Assembly (NCBI RefSeq): GCF_020882245.1
Contig: NC_083599.1
Span: 9,672,001 to 9,736,000 of the forward strand
Reading direction: 5' to 3'
Source of the DNA: Rhopalosiphum padi
Lineage: Eukaryota; Arthropoda; Insecta; Hemiptera; Aphididae
Length of the DNA stretch: 64,000 nt
A model generated the notes under the pieces. It did not search any database. It was not told the origin of the DNA and was given only the letters and a program-made list of their open reading frames with translations. The translations under genes and the position numbers were made by a program. Of this stretch, positions 10,561 to 24,078 are shown piece by piece (the stretch's first letter is position 1; each line of letters starts with the position of its first letter).

Positions 10561-12490
10561 AAAAGTATTTGTAATTTTTTGTAACAAGACTATAATGTCT
10601 ATTTATAGTCCTATCTTCTTCTCTTATGGAGTATTATATACATATTTAAATAGTAGCAGTCACTAGCAGATAATAAATTTCCCGTTTACTGCAATAGTTC
10701 GATCTACGATTTGAAAATACTGTTGTTCGCGAAATTACTTATCGTCGACACTACTGCAATCTATTGCATTGTATTCAAGTTTTTTTTTGCTTATACAATT
10801 TTAATCTGACAGATTTTTAATAGGTAATAAAAATAAAAATGATAAGTCTAAATAGTAACTATATAGTTAGGTACTGTTCTGATTATAAATTGTTATTAAA
10901 TTATGTACCTAAGACAATACTCATTTTAATATGTATTATGTAATTGAATAAAGATATTCTATATTTTAAATATTTCATAATGACCCAATATATTAAATAC
11001 TTAAAATTTATTTTGTATTGTAAGTCTAATAATATATTTAATATTTATTGATAAATCTTGTTTACTTAACAATTTACAAGTCCTGTATAGGTTTCAGAAT
11101 CAATATATAGGTACTTATTTTAACTATAAATAAATTAACTAATTTTCAAAATATCAAGTTCACTGTGAAAGATACCTTACATAGGTTATTAGTACCTATA
11201 GCAGCCAGCCTATTCTTTAAGAGTAAGTATGTTATACGTATACCTGGACCTGAATGTGTTGTCTTCAGTTCTTTACCATTCTAACGTTGAGCATGCTAAA
11301 TTTTACTTCCGGAATAATCTAATTTACTCTGTTACTTTATTAGTATTGGAGTAACTTGATTTATCATCACATTTAAAAATAAGAATATTATAGTTATATA
11401 AATACTACTTACACTTTAAAATGTTCATTCACTCAGAATTCAACTTGTTTAATACTTTTTTTGGTATATACCCAGTTAACTGAATATTTTATTTATTTTA
11501 ATATAAAATAAGATGAAGTTGTCCATGTTGGACTAATCAATACTACTCAGTTTATTTCTATCATAAAAAGTACAAATATTTCTTAATATCCCATAATTTC
11601 ATCAAAATATATTTACATTTATTTAATAGGATTTCTGATGTAAAATACCTATTAAGTATTTATTTTGTTGATGACATTTAAATCATTTAATTGTAAATTA
11701 GTAAATATACTTGGTATATAAACTTTAGAAAATGTTTCTATGTCAAAATGGAAAGAGACATCAATAAAATACATGGGAAATCAGTAAAAGAAAATTTAAG
11801 AATATCATTATTTTTTTCTATTTATATGTATGAATTAGATTTAATACTAGCAGTGAATTTGGTCGCAAAATTGGCAAGCAATATGGAAAATAAGATGTTG
11901 AAGTCACAAACAAATTTCAGAATCAAGTCTTTAAACTTTGAAAGTTGGTGAAAACTCTTTCTTTTTAGTATTCAAATATGATAAACATATAAATGATTAT
12001 TTTAGATTCAGTGATGTTCGTAAATAAGGAATAAGGATCTGGATAAGAATAGTAATGCTATAAATTTCAACCAGTACAACGTTACAAAACATAAACAGAT
12101 GAAGTTTTCAAGGTATTAAATTACAAATGTAAATAAATTTATGCATACTTATTATAAATTGATCAAGATATGTTTTGTATGTGTAATAAAGTTATGAACC
12201 ATTTTGTATTCATGTTACAGAAAAAAACTCGAGACTTAACATTAAGATATTAATAATATATTCACCAAAATATATAAATATTAGAACTCAAAATATCTAA
12301 AACTGGTGATCGGAAGAAAAGTGATTAAACATTTTGACTTGATCTAAAAATAAAATAAAAATGTAAGGCATTGTTTGTTCAACAAAATTATATAGATCAT
12401 ATGCACACTTACAGTTTACTGTGTGTCAAACACTAGGTACTACCTATGCATTAAGCTGAACGGTCACTCCATTTGTTACCCTGCTATGTA
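10561..12490. other. Intergenic region with no gene seen
   Basis: AT-rich, with no splice-flanked coding exon. The only moderate plus frame (11748..11951) shows no domain or family resemblance and lacks a supporting context. Confidence 0.4.
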
Positions 12491-12495
12491 TAGTA

Positions 12496-12814
12496 GCGTC
12501 GCGATAATCTGAACATAGGCTAATCTGAAAGATTCGTTAATCTGAATGGCTTTGAGTGTACATCACTACCGTTCTAATATTGTACTTATATATAAATTAA
12601 TACTGTATATAATTTAAAATAATAATAATAATTTTAATTAATTTAAAGAAAAAAATGTAATCAATTATTATATTTATTGTACCTACTCAAATAGTTAATA
12701 CACAAATTAATAAAAAAAATTTTTAATTTTAAATGCAAGAAAATTTTGTAACTAAGTTATAGGTTATCTGAATGATAACCCCTTTCCCCAGTTACTTTTA
12801 GATTACTGCGGCGC
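12496..12814. mobile_element. pogo/Tigger-like MITE, 319 bp
   Basis: The inverted ends read GCGTCGCGATAATCTGAA on the left and GCGCCGCAGTAATCTAAA from the right, and each is preceded by TA (12494-12495 and 12815-12816), the duplication made by Tc1/mariner-type elements. 'ATAATCTGAA' and its variants recur inside the left end (near 12520 and 12539), as in pogo/Tigger termini. The inside is AT-rich with no transposase. Confidence 0.65.
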
Positions 12815-14049
12815 TATAGTATTGTTAAAACATTTAAAAGTCAATTAAAACTGTAAAACTATTTTTTAGCATTATATTGTTGTTTTGCACATTCTTTCTT
12901 TGATAAATTATTTATATTCAGTCATATTTTAAACAATTTTCAATCGAAGTACAAACAAATTATCGAACAACTTTTATTATTTTTAAATTAAAAACATTTT
13001 TTTTTTTATGACAAAATATATTTTATAACTTGAAAATGAAAAAAATATAAATATTAATACAATATATTCTTCAATGTAAAATATATTTTGTAAATTCTCC
13101 AATCTCAAAAATATATTTTTTTTCTACAAATTCTGTAGTGGATAAATCTTCCACATCTTTTGCATAAAATCAATAAATATATTATGTAAAAACCTAGAGT
13201 CCGCTTTCTAGTTATTACTCATATATCTATTAAATTTTTGGATATGACATAGTAAACAAATTTGGAAGTGAACACAATTAATAACATTGTTAACTGCATC
13301 AAGATTAAATCCTATTCACTATTGTTTAAATATTAGTTAATTTATTGTTTAGAAGTTTCTGTACAAGTTGGAACTATTGTTTTTTTTCCGTTGTGTTGGA
13401 ATAATAGTGTATGTTTAGTGAAGATAGGAATAACATATCTAAATGTTATAAATTATAATACATAAATATTTAATCAATTCACTTTTGACTCTAAAATCTC
13501 CAGTTTAAAAAAAAAATATTTTTTATAATTACCTACTTACAATATATAATTTGTTTAATATTTTTAATTAAATTGTTTTCAGAGAAGAAGCATACCTATA
13601 TAAATATTAACTGACTACCCAATATACATTTTAGTCATGATAAGTAAACCCCTCTTGTGTAATTTTGGCTACATGCTTAAACATTATATATAGGGTACTG
13701 TAGTTTAGTAGTTAGTAGAGGTATGTAAACTTAAACTTCTAAGGTTGTTAAATTATTTTACTTTTGACAATTAATAATTAATACCTAATCATCAAAAATG
13801 ATACATTTTATAGAATAAAATAAGTTGAAGTTAAACTAAAAAGAAGTCTAACATATCTGAAAAAGTGGCAATTGACTATGATGATTTATTTAATAATGTT
13901 GATTGACACGGTGACGTTGTTAATCACCACACGTCTACACAAGGTACAAATGATTATCAATGACGCCGTTCACAGAAATCGTTTAAACTTTTTTGAGAAT
14001 ATTTATAAAAAGGGGGGAAAATATTAATTAGGCAACCACTCTGTTGTAC

Positions 14050-14720
14050 AGTACCTATAGGTAGGTGTCAAGTGTACCTTGTCTCGATATTGAGAAATAA
14101 AGTTCACAGTAATGACTAATGAGTTTCGGTACTTGTTAAATTTGAATTTATTGATAAATCAATGCATACGAAAAACCATTTTTAGTCAGGTCTGGCCTAT
14201 TTTACTAAGTATATTTTATATTGCTATTAATTTTATTAATTTTATTTAACAAAACATAAAAGAACTAAAATTGTTATTCTTCGTTTAAATACTTATCTAA
14301 TTTCGTCCAAATTTTTAACTTAAAATGTCTAAAAAAAACTGTATTTGTATATTTTTTGGTTACGGTATGGCTACTCGTAGCCCATAGGTATATTGTTTTA
14401 AATGTATAATTCTTTGCTATTGAAATAGAATATTTAAAAAAAAATTGTACAACAAAATTATTAGCAAATTTTCCTGATACTGACCATTTTTTTCAAAAAA
14501 TTGAATTTAAAATGCTTATAAACAAGCTTTTAGACTCAGTTACTTAATTTTTTTTTAGAAAAATACGTGTTATTTTATTAAATAGCTCAAAAAAGGCAAA
14601 AATATTTATAAAAATATACCAAGTATAGGAAATGGTAATAAAAACAATTTCGTGAAAATTGCATGTAATTATTTAAGTATGATATTAGTTTTTTGATTAT
14701 ACCAAAAAAATATGGGTTTT
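14050..14720 (+). repeat. Dispersed repeat, same family as 9340..10560
   Basis: In the same order as in the 9.3-10.6 kb copy, this stretch has a 'GTTGTACAGTACCT...GTGTACC' block, a 'TTAAATTTGAATTTATTGAT' block, 'CATACGAAAAACCATTTTTA' near 14165, and TTTTAACTTAAAATGTCTA near 14309. It is a diverged second copy on the same strand. Confidence 0.5.
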
Positions 14721-16077
14721 GTGTAAAAATTCTTTTTCCTTTTTTTTTTGTTTTACTAGTTATTTTGTTAATCTCCCCCTTCTTCCAAAGTACTAATTAG
14801 ATTTAATTTTTCATCAGAATATTGCCTTAAAAAGTGATAATTATTAAAAAAAAAATTAAACACAATTAATTTATATGCGTTTCCATCATGATTGAGTAAA
14901 AGATGAAATCTGCATTCCACGATTGAAATGAAAAGCTAAACAACTTTGGAAACGACTTCAAGCTACTTTGTTTAAAATCAGATATAATAATAAATTGACT
15001 GAATTCAAACTAGTTTCAAAAAAAGGAAAATTGTATTTCGGGATCATAAATATTTCAAGTTTGATTCAGTAGTAAATATTTCGGTTATTATTATCTTCCA
15101 TATTATAGTTATATAACATAATGAAAAATTCTCATTTTTGTTATTATGTAAGTCGATTATTTTTAATGCCGAGTGAACTTTAGAAATAGATTTCGGTAGT
15201 AATGAAAGTGTTTTTCTTCTCGGACAATAAATATTTCTACGAAGTTTATGTTGTTCAATGTTACATCTGTGACACTTGATTGAACTTCTTCGTTTATTAA
15301 TTTGTATGGGTGTTAAGAAATGTCATAGGTACACAGCTTTCCATTTTAATGAATTAAAAAAGGTAGGTTGTTTATTTCATTAAATTATTACGTGTCTATA
15401 TGTTTACTTTAAAATAGCTTTTTCATCTTAATTTATTAACAGCTTTGAATTTTTTTAAGTGCATGGCGACTATGACATCAATATATATCTTCATTTAACA
15501 TTTGCTTGTGTAGTTAATAATTAAATCTGTATAAAACGTGTAATTATTTAAAACTAATAAAATATTGTATTTTTACTAAACACAATATTTTCCATCGTGT
15601 TATTGACGTCCAAGAATTTTGACCATTAAAATGTACCTAATTAAAACATAGTATGTATCACAAAATTATTTCTAATGATCGTAATGATAATATTAATTAT
15701 AAATAATAAAGTATAATAACACGCATATTGTGATAAAGTCTAATTTATTGTTGTTACTCATCATTAGTTCATTACCTATTATATCGGTTATTAAAAATAA
15801 TTACTTTACTAAAAATTTAAATGAGCAAAACCCAATATAAAAAAAAAACAATGATCGTATTGCAGGTTAATTATAAAGTATCAGTCGTACATATTATAAT
15901 AATTCATTATAAACAATGTAAACTCATGTAATAACTAATAGGTACACAATTAAAGATAAAATAACATACAAATAATAATCATAAAATATTTATAACATTT
16001 TGAAAATATACATTAAAAGAGATAATATTATTACCAAAGAACAAATCTACATTATACTTGTTTTCAAAATCCATTGA
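14721..16077. other. Intergenic region with no gene seen
   Basis: AT-rich. No exon, RNA gene or transposon end could be supported. Confidence 0.4.
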
Positions 16078-16330
16078 TCAAAACAATTTAGTAACAGTGA
16101 CGTTTTGAGCATAATCAGTATACCACAGAATGGCACATAAAATGACTGGATTGTCTAATACGAAACCGAGTACCAGAAAATTAAATTTAACTAGTAGTCC
16201 TGAACTGATGATGCCATTAAATAATTTAAAAATAAAACAAAGATCAAGTCTAATAATTATCTTTGTTCCAAGGAGCTTCTAAAACAATGTCTAACTTGTC
16301 ATTATTTATCGTATACAGACGCGTCTAAAA
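16078..16330 (-). pseudogene. Relic of a non-LTR retrotransposon (LINE) reverse-transcriptase C-terminus
   Basis: The minus strand reads R-L-D-L-C-F-I-F-K-L-F-N-G-I-I-S-S-G-L-L, then N-F-L-V-L-G, then P-V-I-L-C-A-I-L-W-Y-T-D-Y-A-Q-N-V-T-V-T-K-L-F and TGA at 16078-16080. This follows the conserved C-terminal block after the reverse-transcriptase domain in Jockey/CR1-like LINEs ('R-R-x-x-x-D-L-x-x-L-Y-K-L-L-N-G-x-I-D-S-P-x-L-L ... F-x-V-P ... R-T-x-Y-x-x-N'). The part upstream is out of frame and eroded. Only the 3' end is present, as is usual for 5'-truncated LINE copies. Confidence 0.6.
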
Positions 16331-17519
16331 TTACCCATTCTGGTAAAATTCCTCTCCTGTTACAAAATGCGCTATTTTATACTATTTACTATTTTTTGGC
16401 AAATCACCACGTATGCCACTTATAATTTTAAATATCGTATTTATTCTGTAGATAATCAGTATTGTACCTAATCGTAGTAATCTAACATATATTGAGGGCA
16501 ATTGGTACATTTTTTAAACGGCTGAAAACAACCGTTGAGATTAATACCTATAATGGCTGTAATTAAGTATGACAAAAATGTTAGATGATTATCCAATATC
16601 CACAAACAATAATTATAAAATTATATAATATAGTATCCATTCAACATGACATAACACACATTTTTACTAAAGAGCCACTAAAAAAAATTAAACGCTGTGT
16701 ATTATAATTCCAATTTTATACTATTAAAATTATAATTTATATACAAGAAAACTTTTCTATTTGTTTTTATGAGTATCGACTATCGACATAAAAAATCTGT
16801 ATCTAATAATTATAATTGAAAAAGAAATATATTTTTTAGTGATTAAATGTATTGAATTAAATTTCTTTGTGTGGGGTAATAATAAGAGATAGGTAATGAG
16901 TTCAGAATCAATTTATAATATACCTACATTTTGTTTGTTGTATACTAATTGTATTCTGCTATGCATTTTGAGTGGTATTCAAAAGCGCCGACTAATTTAA
17001 GTTTTATAGTTTGTCAAATGACTCCAATATTAGTCCAATGTTTAAGCATAATGTTTTTGTATTTTTCTTTATTACAGTTATTAATTTTATAATATTAAGA
17101 TATAAGTTATAGAAATTTATAAATTATTAATCAGCAGAGTTCAATTTTTGTTTTGGAAAATACTAACTAAGACCAATCTAGGGCCAACCAGATTTTATTA
17201 GGTACAGATGTTTCTGGAATTTAAAATTGTTTAAAAATTAGCCCGTTGGCTGTTAAAGTATATCTCCCTAAACCAACTTAACGTTAACATAGTTCTTTAA
17301 GAAAAATATTTTCTCTTAAATGTTAATCTTAACTTTTAAGTCTTAATTGTTAATGGTCTTGGAAAACTGTATATAATTATAACAATGAAATAATTAAACT
17401 TGATAATATATTTTGATATAGGCATATCGAGCTACATCGGTTTTACTAGTTATTACCAACACCGAATTGATAAATGTAATTAAGTTAAGAACGATTGTGA
17501 CTTATTCCTCCTCCGCCAG

Positions 17520-18665
17520 AACCCTCTTTTGTACAAAATCTGCTGCAGGACACATAATTTGCACAATTTTGTTTACGTTTGTCATTTAAGCACATTATGT
17601 CTGACCTATTATAGGGATGACGGCTTTGCATAATATCGCGGTACAGAAATTAATACGATTTTCGGAACACTGTTCCGACGCATAAAATATGTATAATAAT
17701 AATAATAATAATAATATTATACGTCGTTTGGACGCGCATTGTATTATTGTATTCCCTCAGTAACTCCCTCGGTAGAGTAGTGCCGGTGCAGTATGTTTCG
17801 ACGGCAAACAATATTATTACGCGTACACAATACAACACACAAGGCACGCACAATGTGTTATTGTAGACGATTTGGGTTCGCCGTTTTGAGTGGGTGGTAA
17901 CTGGTAGTACCTAATTCGAATGTTGAATACTTCTGCAGCTCTCCGTGGTCAATGGTCAATATTTGGTTTATATTATATACATGACGAGCTGGAATGGGTG
18001 TACATCATATACAGCACGCGCGCGGTGGTGAGTTGTATCGTACGATGTCCCGTGTACTGCCTGTCGATATATGTATAGGGCGACGGCGGCGGCAGGGGTT
18101 TATTTTTTCATCTTGTTGACCCTATCTGTATATCGCGGAGACGAAATAAATAAAAACGAGACACAACCCGACCGACGAAATATTGAACGACGAAAATGAA
18201 TAAAGACCCGGGTTGTTGGTCTTACGAAAATGTCGTGTTCTCACAGTAGGTACCTAGCTAGTAGCTATATATTGTACTTCTGTGTGTATATATATATATA
18301 TAATATATATATTTATATATATGCAGTATGCACAGCGTACACGATACGCACGCTTCGTGTTTATTTGGTTACTATAAGCAAATACAATACACGTATATAA
18401 TATATATATATGTTTTGTATTGTATATTATTATATTTTTGACGATATCTTCCCTTTTACTTCGTTTGCTCAGAGCGTGCACGCACAAAAAGTGACGCTAC
18501 CCGGTGGTCTCAGGGTCAGCAGTATCTACCCATCTCCGCCCACCCACCACATGACACCCTCAGAACCGATTTAAGTCTTTGTCCTCTGCATGTTCGCGCC
18601 TAATATTGCTTGCCAGACTCATATATAAATGTGTCCCGCGGTGGTTACAAGTCTTATCCATTTTA
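17520..18665. promoter_or_regulatory. CpG-richer, promoter-like region with a TATA box
   Basis: GC and CpG rise in blocks (17640-17900, 18000-18230 with a GCGACGGCGGCGGCAGGGG stretch, and 18470-18660). A plus-strand TATATAAA lies at about 18621-18628, with GC-rich sequence after it where transcription would start, near 18650. No coding exon follows; a hAT relic begins at about 18.8 kb. It could be an upstream promoter of the myosin gene, a non-coding RNA promoter, or an enhancer. TA dinucleotide runs at 18289-18325 and 18397-18411 lie inside it. Confidence 0.35.
17693..17716. repeat. ATA/AAT microsatellite
   Basis: A run of about eight AAT triplets. Confidence 0.8.
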
Positions 18666-18797
18666 CATTTTATACTTTTATGATTTTATAAATTTGAGCA
18701 GCATGTAGAACCTGGGTTTCTATTATACTTTTATACTGTTTCGTGTTGTGTTTCATACATTGGTGTTCTCGGGATTTTTAATTTTTGCGGAGGTGGC

Positions 18798-19150
18798 CAG
18801 TGGCGTAGCCAGGGATTTTGCACGGGGGGGTGTCTAAGTCCATAAAAAATTTCCAATTAATTTTTTTTTTTTTTTATTTACACTTATGACTTATTGTAAA
18901 ATTATGTTTTTAATAGACTGCAATAAGTTATTTGTAAAAATTTTTTTATTTATTATGGCTCCAATCTTCTAACTGCATTTTTCTTGAGGCGTTTTAAAAT
19001 TTGTGTGACATCTGCTTCCATGTTATAATTTTTGTTTATATTGCCAAATCATTTAGTCTTTTCCCGTCATTGTGGATCGTAAGTAAATTTTCATTGTTGG
19101 CAAGGTAGAAAAGGGTCTCTCTGGTATTTCATATGAAATATTGAAAACAA
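18798..19150 (-). mobile_element. Decayed hAT element end with transposase C-terminus
   Basis: On the minus strand, 19118..18953 reads F-S-T-L-P-T-M-K-I-Y-L-R-S-T-M-T-G-K, then R-L-N-D-L-A, then N-I-N-K-N-Y-N-M-E-A-D-V and a basic tail ending R-R-L-E-P and TAA. The 'L-R-S-T-M-x-x-x-R-L-x-x-L-A' block is a strong signature of the C-terminus of hAT transposases related to TTF/ZMYM-type zinc-finger proteins. Two single-base frame breaks show decay. The downstream end has CAGTGGCGTAGCCAGGG with a G-run (18798-18831), which looks like the element terminus. No opposite end was found. Confidence 0.7.
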
Positions 19151-20993
19151 ATTTTTCCGTTAATCAGCCATGTTTAACTAGTGACTATTCAGTACTCATC
19201 AGTCATTACGAAAATACGAAAAATGAATATTATAATAACAGTGAACAGTATATTTGATATCAATAATAATTACCATTTGGCATTTATAATAATTAAAAAC
19301 AATAAGCATGTCATAAATATTATTTTATATTAGATAAGGATGTGATAGTTATTGGTATAGTGACTCGTACAGCAATCGAATTACTGTACCAAAAATCTAT
19401 TAACCACGGTCGTGTGATTAACATTATTAATTATTTTGATAATTGATAATATAAGAAAGAATATAAAGAGTATAAGGTCAGATACGTTGTATTTTGCCAA
19501 AGTGACACTTCTGTGATGTTAGTTCTGATAACTGATAAGGATTACTATAATAACTAATATGTATTGCATTATATTTTGTACAATGTTTTAAATTAAAAAT
19601 ATTTTAATTGACATTTTTAAAAGTACTTATACCTCTCAAATAACAATATTTTTTTATTCATTTTGTCATATGACATTAAGTATTTATTCGAGATCAATAA
19701 CTACTTCTCCATTGATGGTCAACTGCATGTGTTAAATCATTGAGATAGTTTTAAAAACCGACGATAAATTATAGAAAAATAATAAGTCATACTTAGTAAA
19801 TTTACTCCCAAGTAAGTACTTGTAAGTACACGACACAGTTGTAATGTCTGAACTACCTAATAACGGGGCGGAAAATGGTGATACACATTACATATATAGA
19901 ACCGCACTTACACTAATAATTAATTACAAAGATTATGGGCGGCGATGACAAGATAAGAAATTGCCTAAATTTTTCCCCTTAAATAATAGTCACTAAGAGC
20001 CTTAATTAAATTATTAAATTTCTACTAAATGGAATTTCAGTTTTTATATATTAAAATGTTCTTTCAGTAATCGACGTAGATAGTAGATACAGTATATTAT
20101 GGTGCAGTGGTACCTAATAAATAATAATCATTGGGTAGGTATTGGTGTAATAATATAATAATAATATTTTAAACAATTATTGGTAAATATAAAATAACTA
20201 TTAATTACCAAAATAAATGTATAAATCATCTATTGGTATTTTTATTAAATTCACGACTGATTGATTTCTTGTCTGCCATATTCTTAATTCAAAATAAATT
20301 GATGTTGAAATATGGTTTGAATTTCTTATTAAAGGTAAAATTTAATTGTACAAACTATCGTTGATATACATTATATATATTCGACAAAAAAAAATATTTA
20401 AAATTAATATAATGCAGATGAATATTCAAAAAATGCCGACTGGGAGCCGAATTCATTGCCATTGGATTGAAACAGTTGTTTACATTACTAATTATACTAT
20501 ACTGTCATGATATAATTAAAAGTAGAATATTTTCGTCTTGTTACCAATTTTTTTCTTTAAAAAATTTGTCTTTTAAAATATGGTATTGGCCCTCAAATTA
20601 TTTTTGGTATACAAATAATTTATGTCAGTACTAGATATTAAAAAAAAAATGTTTTTTAATATACTATAATATTTTTGTAGATAAATAATTAATTATTAAG
20701 ATTTTAAATGTTTTATTGTTAATAAAAATATATTATATTATATTTCTGTTACGGGAGAGTGGTATACTGACCGATTATATAACCGCATAAATAGGTACAC
20801 ATTACGCTAATGTTGTGTTAATATTAGGTATTTAGGATTCATTATTGTTTGTACAGTGTGTTTAATAGCTTATAAATATTGAGGGTCACTACATGCGAAG
20901 ACAAGATTATTTTAATCCATTTATTTCGTTTGCAGACGTGAAACATGAACATTTACGATAAGAATAGTAGTTAACTACAATATATTATATTAA

Positions 20994-21027
20994 CATTGAT
21001 TATAAATACTAGTATTTATAATCAATG
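20994..21027. repeat. Perfect 34-bp palindrome
   Basis: The arms CATTGATTATAAATACT and AGTATTTATAATCAATG are exact complements with no spacer, centred on ACTAGT. Flanking bases show weaker symmetry (a GTAGTTAACTAC-like block on the left and TTAGTTACTAC on the right). It could be a cruciform-prone site, a dimeric protein-binding site or a transposon scar. No gene is adjacent. Confidence 0.9.
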
Positions 21028-22319
21028 ATATTAGTTACTACACAAATGAAAATGATAATCAAAATATTATCCTTTATATTATATTGTATCTTGTATGTTT
21101 TAGAGTCGAGAAACTTAATCTTATGAATTATTTTTTTAATTGTTTTAACTTTTAACCCTTTTTGGTCTGTTGTCTTTAGCTATTACCGTTTTTATGTAAG
21201 ACAACTCAGACAACATTTTCGATTTATTTGATTCATGTTTTGTCGATTAATTGTTAGTGAAATTTATGACCATGTTGTCAACATATTGATATTGAAGATT
21301 TTTGGTTTTTAGATATAAACATTTTGCATTGTAAATGTTTCCATTTTAGTTTATCTGTGTAAACAGAAAGGTTTAAATTTGTTATGTTGTTTCATATTTG
21401 TCACCCAATTTGAATAATTATTAAGTTACTGTGGAGTTTATGTTTTTTCAGTCTGGTGTAAGTAATAATAGTCTTTTTATTATACAATATAATATGTTAG
21501 GAGAAGAGATTAAGGTACAAGGGAATCATAATAATTAATAAAGAGTATATAATATATATTATTATAAAACTCCTACAGTGGCACCGAACTAAATGTTATT
21601 AGGAGAGGCGATAGAATCCAAAAATTACCTGCCTACACAAACAATTAAAACAGAGCCGTAGGAGTGTCCCGCACCCCTTCTAAACTACATAAAAATACTT
21701 AATTTATTATTAATAATTAAAATTAAGTAATTATAATTATGATATATAATAGATTTCAAGTCTATCTCGTCATTAAAGTAGGTTACTGTAATGTACATGA
21801 GTTAAATTTTAATTCTATGATTAATCCATAATCGCTGCATAATTTATTTTAAATGGCGATGATCTGTTAGACTACGAGTACTTTTAAGAGTATTAAATTT
21901 TATTTATATTACTATTAATTTATTTGGTCTAGATTGTATTTTATCATATTTCAATTATTGACATTTACTGATTTATTTAGTTGTAGAGCTTGTTTGAAGA
22001 ATACGATATTAATAATTAATGTTTGTAATTTATTTTCAGTTACATGGTAGATTTAACTTATAACTTATTTTCGCCAAAAACATCGCTCAATTTATACTAT
22101 ATATTATTATTGTTTTTAATTAAATCAATATCGTTGTATTGTAGAACTAACATAAAAAATATAGTACCTAGATTATAATTGTCTATCTTAATATTTTGAC
22201 GATTGCACTGAGCATAGAAAATTAGAAAATAATAAAATACATAATTTCAAAAAGTTTTAACTTAAGTCCTCATTATTAATATTTTTCGAATTACATACAA
22301 TAAAATAACTAAAATTGAT

Positions 22320-22410
22320 AGGCACCAAGAAGAAAAGTATTTTTTTTGTACGTACCTAATTTTATCAAAATTTGAACTGCAAAATAAATTTTAAAAAAAT
22401 TATTAGAAAG
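22320..22410 (+). repeat. Fragment of the dispersed repeat family
   Basis: It contains ATCAAAATTTGAACTGCAAA and adjoining A/T blocks like those in the 9.3-10.6 kb copies. A short and weakly conserved fragment. Confidence 0.35.
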
Positions 22411-23892
22411 ATTAGATAAAAATATAGCTATTAAATGCATCAAAATTTAAATAATACACCAATGCATAATGAACCATGTACTTACAGTCTTCAACCAATA
22501 TATCACTGCTCACTTAGTCACTTTACATTTACTACCAACTAATCAACCCATTTGAACAAGGTGGGCGATTAACTCCCTACTTATTTAATTATTTAGTTTA
22601 ACTGTAATTTGATTGCAGTTGAATGCTAAATCTTTGAATTTGCTAACTGTTTACTTGTGCCAAGACTAATCTCAACTATTTTTCTACACGCATCTTGCAA
22701 ATAATTAGCATTGGTTTGTGGATGTGACAAACGTTATTACACCTCTGAATATTTGCAGATCCGTTTAATCTTTTCGAAACTCACGAAACGTGGAGTTAAG
22801 TATAACACTCTGTTTCATCCCGAATAACAATATATTGGTTATTAGGTAACTTGTCATATTACCCATACTATTTACGACGTATAATAATACTATACAATTA
22901 TTATACGTGGATATAAATACGATTTTAATAGTTATTAAATAGTAATATACAGTGGATTTTTCCATCAGCCTATTATTGTAATTTTCCAACGTATAATTAA
23001 ATTGACTCGGCGATTTATTTCCATTCACCCAGCACCCTATCACCCCTCGTCAAAGTTTCAGTTGTTTGAAAATAGGTTCGTTCGGGCGCCGGTACTCGGA
23101 CTGTATAGTATATTATTATTATTTAAGTGCTTCTGCACTGTGCCTAGGTTTGTGCCCGTCGCGGACGGCGGCGTGATGGCGTGTGGTAGAACACGCGCCA
23201 AGCGTTTTACGACTGCACCGAAACAGCGGCGTCGGGTGGTTTTTGCACTGCTCAAGCGTCAGTGTAAAATCTCGTGTTGCTGTGTTATAGTGTACCGAGG
23301 CGGCGGCGGTGGCGGAGAGGTGAACAAAAAAGGTCCGCGACGTTCGCGACTACGGCGACGACGACGACGACGACGCAGTTGCCGTGGTGACGACGGGACG
23401 ACGACCGCCGCCGCGACGCGATCACCGGTTAGGTTTCGGCGCGGCGGTCGCGGAAGGGTGAAGACGGGTGCGGGGAGAAGGCGGCGGCGCACGAACCGCG
23501 CGCGGTATATACGGTTACCGCCGCGCCACAGCCACCACCGACCGGCCGGACGGCGACACCACTCGGCAGTAGCACACATGCTCGGCGCACGGCCGGTCGA
23601 ACGTTTCTCGGCACACGATCGTCGTCGGAGAACGTAGCCGCGCAACGGACAACGTCGGTCGCGTGTGCGCATTTTCACGCGTCGCACACTCCCCCGGTCG
23701 CCGCGCGCGCACTGCCACCCTCGTGGTCGTAGTCAACCACTACCGCGGTAATAATTGCAAATTTACAATAATATTATAATAGTAATATAATATCATCTCT
23801 GCTGCCGCCGCGCTGCAGAGTCGGCGGTCGTCGTGTGCGGGACTACGCGCGTTTTCGCGGTTTTCGACGGTTTCGCGCGCCGCGGGAAAGTC

Positions 23893-23916
23893 ATGCGAAC
23901 ACGATACTTGACCTAA
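23893..23916 (+). other. Short upstream open reading frame in the presumed myosin 5' UTR
   Basis: ATG at 23893 opens a seven-codon frame (M-R-T-R-Y-L-T) with a TAA stop at 23914-23916, 89 bases before the myosin start codon and in a different frame. If the transcript starts upstream of 23893, this uORF would be read before the main frame and could reduce translation. The start of transcription is not visible. Confidence 0.4.
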
Positions 23917-24005
23917 CGAACACCGTACCGTTATATTATCGCGGATCTATACAGGCACACACAAAAGTTGCATCGTTCGCACACAGTACGATTAGCTCGC
24001 TGATC

Positions 24006-24078
24006 ATGTCGGCTTCCAGCGGCAGAGACAAGACGGACGCTGCCGGCAGCAGGTGCTCCGGCGGAGCACAAGAAGCAG
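24006..24078 (+). CDS. Unconventional myosin heavy chain, first coding exon (partial gene)
   Basis: ATG at 24006 is the first in-frame ATG in a frame open well upstream (only a GTG at 23835 precedes it). It encodes a short, polar leader M-S-A-S-S-G-R-D-K-T-D-A-A-G-S-R-C-S-G-G-A-Q-E-A plus one base of a Gly codon. The donor AGCAG|GTACGT is strong. Joined to 63353..63450 in the required phase, the leader runs straight into the beginning of a myosin motor domain. The leader has no SH3-like or kinase domain, which argues against conventional myosin II, class V and class III with its N-terminal kinase. The leader is not conserved enough to name a class. It sits in a CpG island, which fits a first exon. 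Confidence 0.75.

Noticed and set aside
12496..12814. Possible regulatory hairpin
   Set aside because: TA flanks and pogo-like inverted ends make a MITE the better explanation.
23002..23637. 211-codon open frame, the longest in the window
   Set aside because: It starts in AT-rich DNA and runs through GGC/CGA triplet runs, giving Arg/Gly-rich low-complexity protein. Opposite-strand frames are equally open. It fits a CpG island, not a gene.
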